From: Sorangium aterium
GTDB lineage: Bacteria; Myxococcota_A; Polyangia; Polyangiales; Polyangiaceae
DNA length: 64,000 nt
Assembly (NCBI RefSeq): GCF_028368935.1
Contig: NZ_JAQNDK010000005.1
Span: forward strand, 1,428,501 to 1,492,500
Reading direction: 5' to 3'
Position 1 is the first letter of the stretch. Each line of letters begins with the position of its first letter. A program made the position numbers and the translations under genes. Below, in pieces: positions 6,235 to 14,934 of this stretch. Under the pieces are notes generated by a model, which saw nothing but the letters and a program-made list of their open reading frames with translations, was not told the origin of the DNA and searched no databases.

Positions 6235-8982
6235 GTGAAGCTCGCTCAGACTCGTGAGGCTCGTGCCCTGGCCGTCGCCGCCGTGGCGCGAGGGCTCATC
6301 GAGCCCAACGCCCTTTGGGATATGGCTTGCCGATGGACGCTCGGCGGCGCGTCGACGCCCCAGGAGCTCTTCGAGGGGATCCTCACGCCGGAGCAGCTGG
6401 CGGCGCTGCCGGAGCTGCTCGCGCAGGAGGGCCGCAGCCCGCCCGTCGCGCGCGCCCTCTCGCCGCAGAGCGAGGACGAGGACGCGCTGCGCTTCGACAC
6501 CCAGCGGGAGATCGACCTGCCAGGAGAGGACGTCGGGGCCGATTTCCCGACGCTCGCGACCTCCGCCACGCGCGCCGTGAACTCCGGCGGCAGCCGGTAC
6601 GAGGTGGGCGAGGCGCTCGGGGCCGGGGGCGCCGGGAAGGTCGTGAAGGCGCGCGACCGCGAGATCGGGCGCGTGGTCGCGCTGAAGACCTTGAAGCCGG
6701 GGGCCGAGGAGGACTCCGCGGTGGGCAACCGCTTCCGGACCGAGGCGCGGATCACGGCCCAGCTCGAGCACCCGAACATCATCCCGGTCTATGACCTCGG
6801 CACGCTGCCGAACGGTCAGCCCTACTACTCCATGCGGGTCGTCAAGCGGCAGAGCCTGCAGAACGTGCTGACGAACCCCGAGCTCCGCAGGCAATGGCCG
6901 CTCGTCCGGCTCATCGGCGCGTTCGTGCAGATCTCCCGGGCGCTGGCCTACGCGCACCGGCGAGGCGTCGCCCACCGCGACATCAAGCCGGAGAACGTGC
7001 TGCTCGGCGACTACGGCGAGGTCTACCTGGGCGACTGGGGCAACGCGAAGCTGCTCGCGAGGGCGGAGGTGAGCGAGCCGATCTCCGTCGATCCGAGCGG
7101 GCAGGACTTCGGCAGGCGGCGGCACGAGGCGATCGCGAGCGCGCTCTCGGGCACGCCCGGCTACATCGCGCCCGAGCAGATCCGAGGGGACCACGCGCGG
7201 ATCGATCACCGCGCGGACATCTTCGCGCTCGGCGTGGTGCTCTACGAGATCCTCACCGGCGAGCACCCGTTCGACGCGGCGACCGTCCTCGCCGTGATCC
7301 TCGCGACGCAGACGCGCGACCCCAGGCCGCCGCGCTCGATCGCGCCGAGCTGCCCGCTGCTGCTCGAGGACCTCTGCCTGGCGATGCTCGCGAAGGATCC
7401 CGATCAGCGGCCGCCGACCGCCGACCGCGTCGCGGCGGAGGCGGAGGCGTTCCTCGAGGGCGCCAAGGAGCGGATGCGCCGCCGCGAGGAGGCCATCAAG
7501 CTCTGCGAGCTCGCCAAGGCGCCGCTCGAGCGCGACCGGCGGCTCGACGGCGAGCGCGAGCGGCTCGTCGAGGAGGCGCGGCGGCTGCTCAAGGACGTGA
7601 AGGAGTACGAGGCGATCGAGCGCAAGCGGGCGGGGTGGCAGCTCGAGGACAGGGCCGCCGGGGTCGAGCGCGAGCAGGCGCGCGCCGCGGCGGAGGCGAT
7701 CGACCTCTACACGAAGGCGCTGGCGTACGATCCGGATCTGGTCGAGGCGCGCGCAGGGCTCGCGGACCTGTACTGGTCGCGCGCGGTGCGGGCGGACCAG
7801 GAGCACCAGCACGCGGCGCGCATCTACCACGAGGCGCTCGTGGCGGAGTTCGACGTGGGCCGCTACGCCGCGCTGCTCACCGCCGATTCGGTCCTCTCGT
7901 TCGACTCGTCGCCGCCCGGCGCGAGCGTCGTCGCGTACCGCTACGTCGAGAAGGATCGCATCCTCGTGGCAAGCGACGAGCGCTCGCTCGGCCGCACCCC
8001 GCTCCGCGAGGTGCACCTCAAGCCAGGCAGCTACCTCTTCATCCTGAAGCGCGCCGGCTGCCGGGACGTGCGCTACCCGCTGCTGCTCAAGCGGGGCACC
8101 CACCACCGCGTCGAGGTCAACCTCTACACCGACGCGGAGATCGGCGAGGGGTTCGTGTACATCCCGGGGGGGACCTTCATCGCCGGCGGCGACGCGCACG
8201 CCTACGATCCGCTCCGCCGCGCCGAGCTCCACGTCCCCGACGTCGCGATCGCGAAGTTCCCCGTCACCTTCCGCGAGTACTGCGAGTTCCTGAACGAGCT
8301 CGAGACGCGCGATCTCGATCTCGCCCTCAAGCGCGCGCCGCACGGGACGCGCGGCTCCGAGGGCTACGTCGCGCGGCCCGCCAGCAGCGGCGGCTGGGAG
8401 CCGTTGCCCAGCGTCGTCGAGGGCGACGCGCAGAAGCGGTTCCCGGCGGAGGAAGGGCACCTCTGGAACCTGCCGGTCATCCTCATCGACTGGTTCGACG
8501 CCGTGGCCTACTGCCGTTTCCGGAGCGAGCGCGACGGGATCGAGGTCCGACTCCCGACCGAGCTGGAGTGGGAGAAGGCGGCTCGCGGGACCGACGGCCG
8601 GTTCTATCCGTGGGGAGATCACTTCGACCCGACGTTCTGTCTGATGCGCTCGTCGCGGCCGTTCCTGGCGCAGCCAGAGCCGGTCGGGACCTTTCCCATC
8701 GACACCTCGCCCTACGGCGTGCGCGACATGGCGGGCGGCGTGCGCGAGTGGGTCGCCGACGTGAACGGCGAGAGATCGTGGGCGGAGACGTCGGGTGAGC
8801 TCGAATCGGCCGCCGACGCTGGCGGGGACGCGCCGCCGTGGCGCATCGCCCGCTCCGGGAACTGGGCCGCGGACTCGCAGCAGTGCAGGAGCGCGTCGCG
8901 CACCCGCTTCTTCGGGATCGCGCGGGCGCTGAACCTGTCGTTCCGGGTCGCGAAGCCGCTCTCGCGGGGACCGGGTCGCTGA
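6235..8982 (+). CDS. Ser/Thr protein kinase with PEGA-like and formylglycine-generating-enzyme-like domains
   Basis: A 915-residue fusion starting at a GTG with GAGAGG 9 nt upstream. Residues 1-115 are a unique N-terminus. The kinase domain (about 121-410) has a glycine loop (GEALGAGGAGKVVKA), the lysine in VALKTL, the catalytic HRDIKPEN (about 247-254) and APEQ. The metal-binding DFG is DWG here (about 267). A charged, TPR-like stretch follows (about 410-545). Next is a PEGA-like beta domain (SSPPGASVVAYRY ... LGRTPLREVHLKPGSY, about 558-640), then an FGE-sulfatase domain (about 645-910) opening with FVYIPGGTFIAGG and ending with CRSASRTRF ... LSFRVAK. The cysteine pair of true formylglycine-generating enzymes is not evident, so this domain is probably structural or binding. 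No membrane segment is seen. Such fusions are characteristic of myxobacteria; the substrate is unknown. Confidence 0.92.
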   Translation: MKLAQTREARALAVAAVARGLIEPNALWDMACRWTLGGASTPQELFEGILTPEQLAALPELLAQEGRSPPVARALSPQSEDEDALRFDTQREIDLPGEDVGADFPTLATSATRAVNSGGSRYEVGEALGAGGAGKVVKARDREIGRVVALKTLKPGAEEDSAVGNRFRTEARITAQLEHPNIIPVYDLGTLPNGQPYYSMRVVKRQSLQNVLTNPELRRQWPLVRLIGAFVQISRALAYAHRRGVAHRDIKPENVLLGDYGEVYLGDWGNAKLLARAEVSEPISVDPSGQDFGRRRHEAIASALSGTPGYIAPEQIRGDHARIDHRADIFALGVVLYEILTGEHPFDAATVLAVILATQTRDPRPPRSIAPSCPLLLEDLCLAMLAKDPDQRPPTADRVAAEAEAFLEGAKERMRRREEAIKLCELAKAPLERDRRLDGERERLVEEARRLLKDVKEYEAIERKRAGWQLEDRAAGVEREQARAAAEAIDLYTKALAYDPDLVEARAGLADLYWSRAVRADQEHQHAARIYHEALVAEFDVGRYAALLTADSVLSFDSSPPGASVVAYRYVEKDRILVASDERSLGRTPLREVHLKPGSYLFILKRAGCRDVRYPLLLKRGTHHRVEVNLYTDAEIGEGFVYIPGGTFIAGGDAHAYDPLRRAELHVPDVAIAKFPVTFREYCEFLNELETRDLDLALKRAPHGTRGSEGYVARPASSGGWEPLPSVVEGDAQKRFPAEEGHLWNLPVILIDWFDAVAYCRFRSERDGIEVRLPTELEWEKAARGTDGRFYPWGDHFDPTFCLMRSSRPFLAQPEPVGTFPIDTSPYGVRDMAGGVREWVADVNGERSWAETSGELESAADAGGDAPPWRIARSGNWAADSQQCRSASRTRFFGIARALNLSFRVAKPLSRGPGR

Positions 8983-9000
8983 GCCGGCGGCTCAGCCGCC
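8979..9000. terminator. Overlapping hairpins across two convergent stop codons
   Basis: CTGAGCC (8979-8985) pairs with GGCTCAG (8989-8995) around a 3-nt loop, and GGCGGCT (8986-8992) can instead pair with AGCCGCC (8994-9000). The element contains the stop of the kinase gene (8980-8982) and the stop of the opposing radical SAM gene (8992-8994), so it may terminate both transcripts. No U-tract is present. Confidence 0.5.
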
Positions 9001-10224
9001 AGGCCCCGCCGGGGGGTCGACGTACTCGACCTCGACGCCGCGGTGCGTGCGGAGGACGGTGCGCCCCGGCCCGCGATCGACGACGTACTCGGGGCCGATG
9101 GGCACCTTGCCCATCCCGCCTGGCGTATCCACGATCAGCTTCGGCAGCGCGATGCCGGTGAGCCGGCCCTGGAGCTGCTCCATGAGGGAGACGCCGGTCG
9201 CGAGCGGCGTGCGCAGGTGCGCCGTGCCGCGCACGGGGTCCATCTGGAGCAGGTAATAGGGGCGCACCCGCCAGCGCACGAGACCCCGGAAGAGCGTGGC
9301 CAGCGTCGTCGCATCGTCGTTGATGCCGCGCAGCAGCACGGTCTGGTTCATGACGGGAAAGCCGTGATCCGCGAGGCGCTTGCAGGCGCGCTCGGCGGCG
9401 GGCGTGAGCTCCTTCGGGTGGTTGAAGTGCGTCATCACCCAGAGCGGGTGGTACGGCTTGAGCGCGCGCACGAGCTCTGCGGTGATCCGCTGCGGCAGCG
9501 TGACCGGAACGCGCGTGGCGATCCGGATCGTCTCCACGCTCCGGATCTGCCGCAGCCGAGCGATGAGCCGCACGACGCGGTCCGTCGAGACGGCGAGGGG
9601 GTCGCCGCCGCTCACGATGACATCGCGCACTTCCGGGTGCGCCTCCAGGTACGCCATCGCGGGCGCGAGGCGCTCGAGCGCCACCGCGCCGCCGCCGTCG
9701 CCGACCATGCGTGAGCGGGTGCAGAAGCGGCAGTACACGGCGCAGCGGTCGGTCGCGAGGAGCAGCGCGCGATCCGGGTACCGCTGCACGAGGTGGGGGG
9801 CGACCTCGTGCGCGACCTCGCCGAGGGGGTCGACCAGATCGCCGGGCACCTCGGCGGCCTCGTCCGCGAGCGGCACGCACTGCCGGCGGATCGGGCACGC
9901 CGGATCGCCCTTGTCGCAGAGGCTCAGGTAATAGGGGGTGACGCGGACGGGCAGCCCCGCCCTCTCGGCGCGCCTGGCGCCGGCGAGCTCCTCCGGCGTG
10001 AGCGACAGCGCCCGGTGGAGGTCGTCGGCGCTCGAGAGCGCGTGGCGCAGCTGCCATGTCCAGTCGCTCTTCCGCGCCTTCACGCGGGCTGGTCGCGCTT
10101 CCTGCGCGCTCGCGGCGAGCGGACCCGGTCGCTCCGGCAGCGCGACGGCGCGGGCGTTCGCGCCTTCTTCGCCGGATCGCCGGGCGAGCCGCGCGGCGGC
10201 GACGAGCTCGCTACTTGCCCGCAT
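8992..10224 (-). CDS. KamA-family radical SAM aminomutase (lysine 2,3-aminomutase-like)
   Basis: A 410-residue radical SAM/PLP enzyme. The iron-sulfur motif CxxxCxxC reads CAVYCRFC, and VIVSGGDPLAV is the SAM-binding glycine stretch. The PLP-lysine region near the C-terminus is VDTPGGMGKVP, matching the PGGxGK signature. The N-terminal WQLRHAL and PIRRQCVP also fit the KamA family. Lysine 2,3-aminomutase makes beta-lysine; the EF-P-linked EpmB is shorter, and no epmA or efp gene lies nearby, so KamA or a related aminomutase is favoured but the substrate is not proven. The start at 10224 overlaps the upstream PpiC-like gene by 14 nt, suggesting coupling; a later start around residue 50 (VKARKSDW) is also possible because residues 1-48 look unlike the family. 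Confidence 0.88.
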   Translation of the reverse strand: MRASSELVAAARLARRSGEEGANARAVALPERPGPLAASAQEARPARVKARKSDWTWQLRHALSSADDLHRALSLTPEELAGARRAERAGLPVRVTPYYLSLCDKGDPACPIRRQCVPLADEAAEVPGDLVDPLGEVAHEVAPHLVQRYPDRALLLATDRCAVYCRFCTRSRMVGDGGGAVALERLAPAMAYLEAHPEVRDVIVSGGDPLAVSTDRVVRLIARLRQIRSVETIRIATRVPVTLPQRITAELVRALKPYHPLWVMTHFNHPKELTPAAERACKRLADHGFPVMNQTVLLRGINDDATTLATLFRGLVRWRVRPYYLLQMDPVRGTAHLRTPLATGVSLMEQLQGRLTGIALPKLIVDTPGGMGKVPIGPEYVVDRGPGRTVLRTHRGVEVEYVDPPAGPGG

Positions 10225-11287
10225 CGCTCGACGGCGCCGCGGCAGCGCCGGCCTGCTCCGGCTGTGGCGCGCGGGGCTTCGCGGGATCGGGCTGCGCCGC
10301 GCTCCCGGTCTGCATGAGCTGCTCCGGCAGCTTGACCGAGGAGAGCGCCGCCTCGTTGATCTCGACGGGGAACTTCTTCCGCAGCTCGTCCTCGATGGCG
10401 CGCTCCTGGTCCTGCATCTTCTGCTGGAGGAGCGCGACCCGGATCGAGCGTTCGGCCTCCGCGAACTCGCGCCGGTGCCCGCTGGTGAGCCCGTTCAGGC
10501 GGACGATGAAGAACCGTCCGTCGGCCTCGACGAGCTCCTCGCCGACCGCACCCACGCTGCCGATGCGAAAGGCGGCCTCGCGGACCGGCTGTGGGACGCG
10601 GGGGTGGGCGCCGCGCTGATCGCCGGGCGGGCCGACGATGCCGAGCTCTCCGGCGAGATCGAGCGGCGGGGCCGCGCTCTTGTCCTTCGGCGCCGTGAGC
10701 GAGTGCTTGAGGAAGAGCTCCCCCCACGCGCTGCTGCTCCCGGCCTTCTGCGCCTCCTTGAGGACCTTCTCCCCGAGCGCTCTGTCGCCGACGACGATGG
10801 CGGCGACGCGCCTGCGCTCGGGCTCGCTGAACTTGTCCGCGTTCGCCTCGTAGTACGCGCGCACCTCGGACGCGGGGATGTCGGCCGGCGCCGGCAGGCC
10901 CTTTCGAGCCCGGGCGATCATCGCCTCGCGGAGGATCTGCCGGATCGCGTCCTCGACAGCGGGGTCCTTGTCGAGGCCCCGGCGCCGGGCTTCCAGCGCG
11001 AGCAGCTCCGCGTCGACGATCTCGCTGAGCAGCTCGCGGCGCCGCTCCTTCGTCTGGTACCGGAGCCGATCGAACTGATCCATGCGCTCCAGCGTCCTGC
11101 CGAAGTCGCCCAGGGTGATCACCCTGTCCCCGACCTTCGCGAGCACGCGCGCCGACTGCTCTGCGGTGAGGCCGAAGACCGGATCCCCCGCGTCCGAGGG
11201 GACCTGGAGGGCGGGCTCGTCGCAGCTCGCGACGAGCGCGACGAGCGAGATGGCGAGCAGGGGTCGGCGCACCGGAGCTCGGGTCAT
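10211..11287 (-). CDS. SurA/PpiC-like periplasmic peptidyl-prolyl isomerase lipoprotein
   Basis: A 358-residue protein taken from the ATG at 11287 (an ATG 21 nt upstream gives a poorer leader). The signal peptide ends in VASC with Cys22 as the lipidation site. Residues about 50-140 resemble a SurA N-terminal chaperone segment (VLAKVGDRVITLGDFGRTLE, then RELLSEIVDAELLALEARRR). Residues about 160-290 form a parvulin-type domain (VRAYYEANADKFSEPERRRV ... EAAFRIGSVG ... GRFFIVRLNG). The Pro/Ala-rich tail is low complexity. It sits between pyrH and the KamA-like gene on the same strand. A role in outer-membrane protein folding is inferred from the family. Confidence 0.85.
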   Translation of the reverse strand: MTRAPVRRPLLAISLVALVASCDEPALQVPSDAGDPVFGLTAEQSARVLAKVGDRVITLGDFGRTLERMDQFDRLRYQTKERRRELLSEIVDAELLALEARRRGLDKDPAVEDAIRQILREAMIARARKGLPAPADIPASEVRAYYEANADKFSEPERRRVAAIVVGDRALGEKVLKEAQKAGSSSAWGELFLKHSLTAPKDKSAAPPLDLAGELGIVGPPGDQRGAHPRVPQPVREAAFRIGSVGAVGEELVEADGRFFIVRLNGLTSGHRREFAEAERSIRVALLQQKMQDQERAIEDELRKKFPVEINEAALSSVKLPEQLMQTGSAAQPDPAKPRAPQPEQAGAAAAPSSDAGK

Positions 11288-11404
11288 TGCTGGCTCGGGG
11301 TCTAGCACGGTTTCAGCGTGGCTCGAGGTCGCTGCGCCTCGTTCAGGCTGGCGCGTCGGCGGACGCCTCGGCTCGTCGCGCGCGCGGAGCGCTCGAACGC
11401 GCGC

Positions 11405-12166
11405 TCAGTCGACGATCGTGCCGATCTCTTCGCCCCTGCAGACGCGGAGGATGTTGCCGCGGGTCATGAGCTTGAACACCCGGATGGGCATCTTGTTCTC
11501 GCGGCAGAGCGTGACCGCCGTCGAATCCATGACCCCGATCCTGTCGGCGAGGAAGCGGTCGTAGCTCAGGTGCGCGAACATCTGCGCGCCTTCGTGGCGC
11601 ACGGGATCGCGGTCGTAGATGCCTTCGACCTTGGTCGCCTTGAACAGCGCCTGCGCCTGGATCTCCATGGCCCGCAGCGCCGCCGCCGTATCGGTCGAGA
11701 AGAACGGGTTGCCCGTGCCCGCGGCGAAGATGACGATGCTGCCCTTCTCCAGGTGCCGCATCGCCCTGCGGCGGATGTACGGCTCGGCGACCTGCCGGAT
11801 CTCGATCGCGGTCATCACGCGCGTCGGCACGCCCGTCTTCTCGAGCGCGTCCTGCAGGGCGAGCGCGTTGATGACGGTGGCGAGCATGCCCATGTAGTCG
11901 CTCTGGGAGCGGTCCATCCCCGCGCTCGCGCCCTTCAGCCCGCGGAAGATGTTGCCGCCGCCCACGACGACCCCGATCTGCACCCCCATCCGCTGGAGCT
12001 CGGCGACCTCGCCGGCCACGTGGTGGAGCGTCTCGGGACGTATGCCGAACCCCCCTTCCTCGCCGCAGAGCGCTTCGCCGCTCAGCTTGAGCACGATGCG
12101 GCGGTACTTCAGCCCGGGGGCCGGACGAGGGGGAGGGGGAAGGAGAGAGTCCTGGTCAGCGGCCAC
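11405..12166 (-). CDS. pyrH: Uridylate kinase (UMP kinase)
   Basis: Phosphorylates UMP to UDP with ATP in pyrimidine nucleotide synthesis. The 253-residue protein contains the amino-acid-kinase fold motifs [26 protein letters not shown] and [20 protein letters not shown] (the UMP-binding signature of bacterial PyrH), plus [12 protein letters not shown]. The GTG start at 12166 is preceded by GAGGT with good spacing; the open frame continues far upstream, but that part overlaps rpoZ on the other strand and is low complexity. The common partners rpsB, tsf and frr are not in this window. It is divergent from rpoZ, with 217 bp between. Confidence 0.96.
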   Translation of the reverse strand: MAADQDSLLPPPPRPAPGLKYRRIVLKLSGEALCGEEGGFGIRPETLHHVAGEVAELQRMGVQIGVVVGGGNIFRGLKGASAGMDRSQSDYMGMLATVINALALQDALEKTGVPTRVMTAIEIRQVAEPYIRRRAMRHLEKGSIVIFAAGTGNPFFSTDTAAALRAMEIQAQALFKATKVEGIYDRDPVRHEGAQMFAHLSYDRFLADRIGVMDSTAVTLCRENKMPIRVFKLMTRGNILRVCRGEEIGTIVD

Positions 12167-12383
12167 GGTGCGACCTCGTAGCCGGGACCTGCGTGGAGGG
12201 CAACGAACAACGTGAATCATCGCCCGGGCCAAGCGGCAGCGCGCGCCGCAACGGAGGAAGAGCGAAAGCAGAACCAGAGGAAGCGAGGAAGCCGAGGGAA
12301 GTAGAGGAAGCAGAGCAGGCAGGACCGCCGGTGCGGCATGTACCTTGCGCTTGCCGGGGTGGGGAGCTACTCTCGGCCCCCCT

Positions 12384-12626
12384 ATGGCGCGTGTGACTGT
12401 GGAAGACTGCCTCGAGCGCGAGGAAAACCGTTTTGCTCTCGTCGTGCTCGCGGCCAACCGGACGCGGCAGCTCATGAAGGGCTCGGACGCTCTCGTGAAG
12501 ACGAAGAACAAGCCTGCCGTGACCAGCCTCCGAGAGATCGCGGCGGGCAAGGTGCACTTCCACCGGAGTTCCCACGAGGTCGTCTCCGAGTGGCTCCAGC
12601 AGATGAACGCTGGCGGCCAGCGCTGA
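12384..12626 (+). CDS. rpoZ: RNA polymerase omega subunit
   Basis: Small subunit that helps assembly and stability of core RNA polymerase. The 80-residue product starts [20 protein letters not shown] and continues LAANRTRQL, the conserved core of the omega family, with a short C-terminal tail. The start at 12384 fits the family's N-terminus; an upstream in-frame codon at 12345 would add residues with no counterpart. It faces pyrH across a divergent 217-bp promoter region. In many bacteria rpoZ sits beside gmk or spoT; neither is here. Confidence 0.95.
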   Translation: MARVTVEDCLEREENRFALVVLAANRTRQLMKGSDALVKTKNKPAVTSLREIAAGKVHFHRSSHEVVSEWLQQMNAGGQR

Positions 12627-12734
12627 TGCCGCATCGGAAGGGCGCGCGTCCGGTGATGCGCGCCTCCGTCGGGGCTCCGTTCTGCAGCTCGCTCCCGTCA
12701 CCGTGCCAGCGCTCCGCTTGATCTGTTGCCTCGC

Positions 12735-13622
12735 ATGAGCGGGATGGCCACGAAGCGGCCGGCGCATGTTTCGGGCTCCGGCCAGCGTCGCGATCCGGAG
12801 CTCGAGGCTGGGACGTCGGCCCACTACGAGGATCCGGCGTACTACGCGAAGACGTACGCGCGCCGGAAGGATGACGTCCGCTACTACGTCGACCTCGCCA
12901 TCGCGTCGGCGGGGCCAGTGCTCGAGTACGGCTGCGGCAACGGACGGATCACGCTGCCTGTCGCGAGGGCGGGGGTCCAGATCACCGGCGTGGACCTGTC
13001 GGCGCCGATGCTCGGCGATCTGCGCGCGCAGCTTGGACGCGAGCCGCGCGATGTCTCCTCTCGCGTGAGCCTCCGGCGGGGCGACATGCGGGCGCTACGG
13101 CTAGGGCGCCGCTTTCCGCTCGTGATCTGCCCGTTCAACGCCTTCTTGCACCTGTACACGCGCGTGGACGTGGAGCGATTCCTCGCGCGAGCGCGCGAGC
13201 ATCTGACGCCGAAGGGCGAGCTCGTCTTCGACGTTTCCATGCCCGAGCCGGCGGAGCTCGCGCGAGATCCGGATCGCGCCTATGCCACGCCGCGGTTCCG
13301 GTACCCCGCGAAGGATGGCCCTGGCGAGTTCGTCCGGTACACGGAGCGGTTCGACTACGACAAGGTCCGGCAGATCCTGTTCGTTTCCATGGAGTTCTCG
13401 CCCGTCGACGGCGGCGAGCGCTGGATGACGCCGCTCGCCCATCGTCAGTTCTACCCGCAGGAGCTCGAAGCCCTGCTCCACTACAACGGCTTCGAGATCA
13501 CGGCGCTTCGCAGCGATTTTTCTGCGGAGCCGCCCGACAACCAGACGAGCATGCTGCTCTATCATTGCCGGCCACGCCGTTCTGGTCGGGCCCGCCGCCC
13601 TGGAAATGAAGGGGGCCGCTGA
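12735..13622 (+). CDS. Class I SAM-dependent methyltransferase
   Basis: A 295-residue cytoplasmic methyltransferase. Motif I is VLEYGCGNGRITLPVA (about residues 60-75), followed by the acidic end of the next strand in ITGVDLSAPML. The post-motif RRGDMRALRLGRRF and FPLVICPFNAFLHL fit the methyltransf_25 type with a long C-terminal beta region (about 165-285). Two other in-frame ATG/TTG codons lie nearby (12726, 12744); 12735 is the first ATG. It follows rpoZ by 108 bp on the same strand and ends convergent with the metallophosphoesterase. The substrate cannot be inferred. Confidence 0.85.
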   Translation: MSGMATKRPAHVSGSGQRRDPELEAGTSAHYEDPAYYAKTYARRKDDVRYYVDLAIASAGPVLEYGCGNGRITLPVARAGVQITGVDLSAPMLGDLRAQLGREPRDVSSRVSLRRGDMRALRLGRRFPLVICPFNAFLHLYTRVDVERFLARAREHLTPKGELVFDVSMPEPAELARDPDRAYATPRFRYPAKDGPGEFVRYTERFDYDKVRQILFVSMEFSPVDGGERWMTPLAHRQFYPQELEALLHYNGFEITALRSDFSAEPPDNQTSMLLYHCRPRRSGRARRPGNEGGR

Positions 13623-13793
13623 AGGGCGCGCGGCACCGGCTTTCGAACGCCCGGATCCTGCTGCGCCTCGGGCCGCCCTGTGGCGGCGCCAGGTCGATAT
13701 CGGGCCATGCGCGACGTATCCGCGCACCAGCGCGCGTGTGCCCCTGGTCCTGCGGCACCGAGGTCGCGCCAGATGCGGCCGTTGCCTGGAGTC

Positions 13794-14531
13794 TCAGACC
13801 CCGATGTAGAGGCGATGAGCGAAGTTGCGCTCGAGCTTGGCGCGCAGCACCTTCTCCGCCGCCGTCTCGATGTCGTACTCGACGCGCTTGAACTCGAAGC
13901 GCTTCGTGTCGCTGTCGTAGACCGTGTAGCTCGCGCGGTTGTCGTAGTCCCGCGGCTGTCCCACCGAGCCGACGCTCACGATGTACTTGCGACCCTGCTC
14001 GAGCTGGAAGTCCACCGCGGGGAGCTCCTCGACGCTGTTCGGTGTGAGCGCGAACACCTTGCAGAGGTGGGAGTGACCGATCAGCGTGATGTGACCGAGC
14101 TCGTTCCACATCGGGAGGCATTCGCGCGCCTGCTCCGGGGCGAAGATGTACTCGAACTCTTCGAGCCGGACGGGTGAGCCATGGCAGAGGTCGACGTTGA
14201 TGTCCGTCAACTTCTCCTGGTACGTCAGGCTCCGGAGCCAGGCCGCGTTCTCGGCGGACAGCATCGCAGCGTGGGTGTCGAGCGCCTGCCGGGCGGCCTC
14301 GTAGTAATACGAGTAGTCCATCCGACCAGCGACGGCCGCGTCGTGGTTGCCGAGGATCGTCTTCTTGGCCACCTTGCGGACGAGATCGGCGCACTCGTTC
14401 GGCGAGCCGCCGTAGCCGACCGTATCCCCGAGGCAGTAGTAAACGTCGATACGTTCGTGGCGGTAGGACTCGAGCACAGCGCTGAGCGCCTCGTAGTTGG
14501 CGTGCGTATCGCTGAAAATCCCGAGTCTCAT
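13794..14531 (-). CDS. Calcineurin-like metallophosphoesterase
   Basis: A 245-residue phosphoesterase with the complete two-metal motif set: SDTHANYEAL (D-x-H), YCLGDTVGYGG (GD), LGNHDAA (GNHD), CHGSP (H) and LIGHSHLCKVF (GHSH). The GDTVGYG form is typical of the subgroup of small bacterial phosphoesterases annotated as phosphodiesterase or diadenosine-tetraphosphatase-like. It starts at ATG 14531 and is transcribed away from the following unknown gene. Cytoplasmic, no signal peptide. The physiological substrate is unknown. Confidence 0.9.
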   Translation of the reverse strand: MRLGIFSDTHANYEALSAVLESYRHERIDVYYCLGDTVGYGGSPNECADLVRKVAKKTILGNHDAAVAGRMDYSYYYEAARQALDTHAAMLSAENAAWLRSLTYQEKLTDINVDLCHGSPVRLEEFEYIFAPEQARECLPMWNELGHITLIGHSHLCKVFALTPNSVEELPAVDFQLEQGRKYIVSVGSVGQPRDYDNRASYTVYDSDTKRFEFKRVEYDIETAAEKVLRAKLERNFAHRLYIGV

Positions 14532-14934
14532 TTCGACGCGAGGGCGGAGCTTAGCACGAAGGCCTCGACTTCCGTTAGGAATTCAAACCCGAATCCGCGG
14601 ACGGGCCGGTTGGACCGGCGCCGAGCTTTGTTAGCTCGTTCTCGTTGGCGTTCTCGTTCTCGTTCTCGTTCTCGTTGTGTCGGCTGGTTCGTCGGTCCTG
14701 CTGGTTCCGGCGGTTCCGTTGCCTCCGGCGGTTCCGTCGGCTCCGCCAGATTCATCGGTGCTGTCGGTTTCGTCAGATTTGTTGGCTCCGACGGCCCGTG
14801 CTCATGCTGCGCCCGGAGATCTGCAGAGGACGGTCGAGGGCCGGACACGGTCCTTGCGGAGCTTGCCGAGGCGCTCCCAGCACGACCAAGTTGACGAGCG
14901 GCCACCCGCACCGGAGAAGAATAGCGTGGAGCCC
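14532..14934. other. Divergent intergenic region with simple repeats
   Basis: About 400 bp between two divergent genes. It contains the hexamer array at 14635-14676 and then, to about 14790, a pyrimidine/T-rich series of imperfect repeats around GGTTCCG and CCTCCGGCGGTTCC. The strand asymmetry (T and C on the plus strand) stands out from the rest of the window. No gene was recognised. Promoters for both flanking genes must lie here, but no clear hexamers could be assigned. Confidence 0.5.
14635..14676. repeat. CTCGTT hexamer array
   Basis: Seven hexamer units, two CTCGTT, one GGCGTT and four CTCGTT, run without a break in the intergenic region. It is a short microsatellite, possibly length-variable, about 260 bp upstream of the start at 14935. 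Confidence 0.85.

Noticed and set aside
5380..8622. 1,080-codon minus-strand open frame across the kinase gene
   Set aside because: Opposite strand of the kinase gene, with a Glu/Arg/Val/Leu composition typical of antisense frames in GC-rich DNA. Only its last part (about 5430-5550) has real similarity, to the carboxylase pseudogene.
11405..12634. 409-residue version of UMP kinase
   Set aside because: The added N-terminus overlaps rpoZ on the other strand and has no family counterpart; the GTG at 12166 has a ribosome site and matches normal length.
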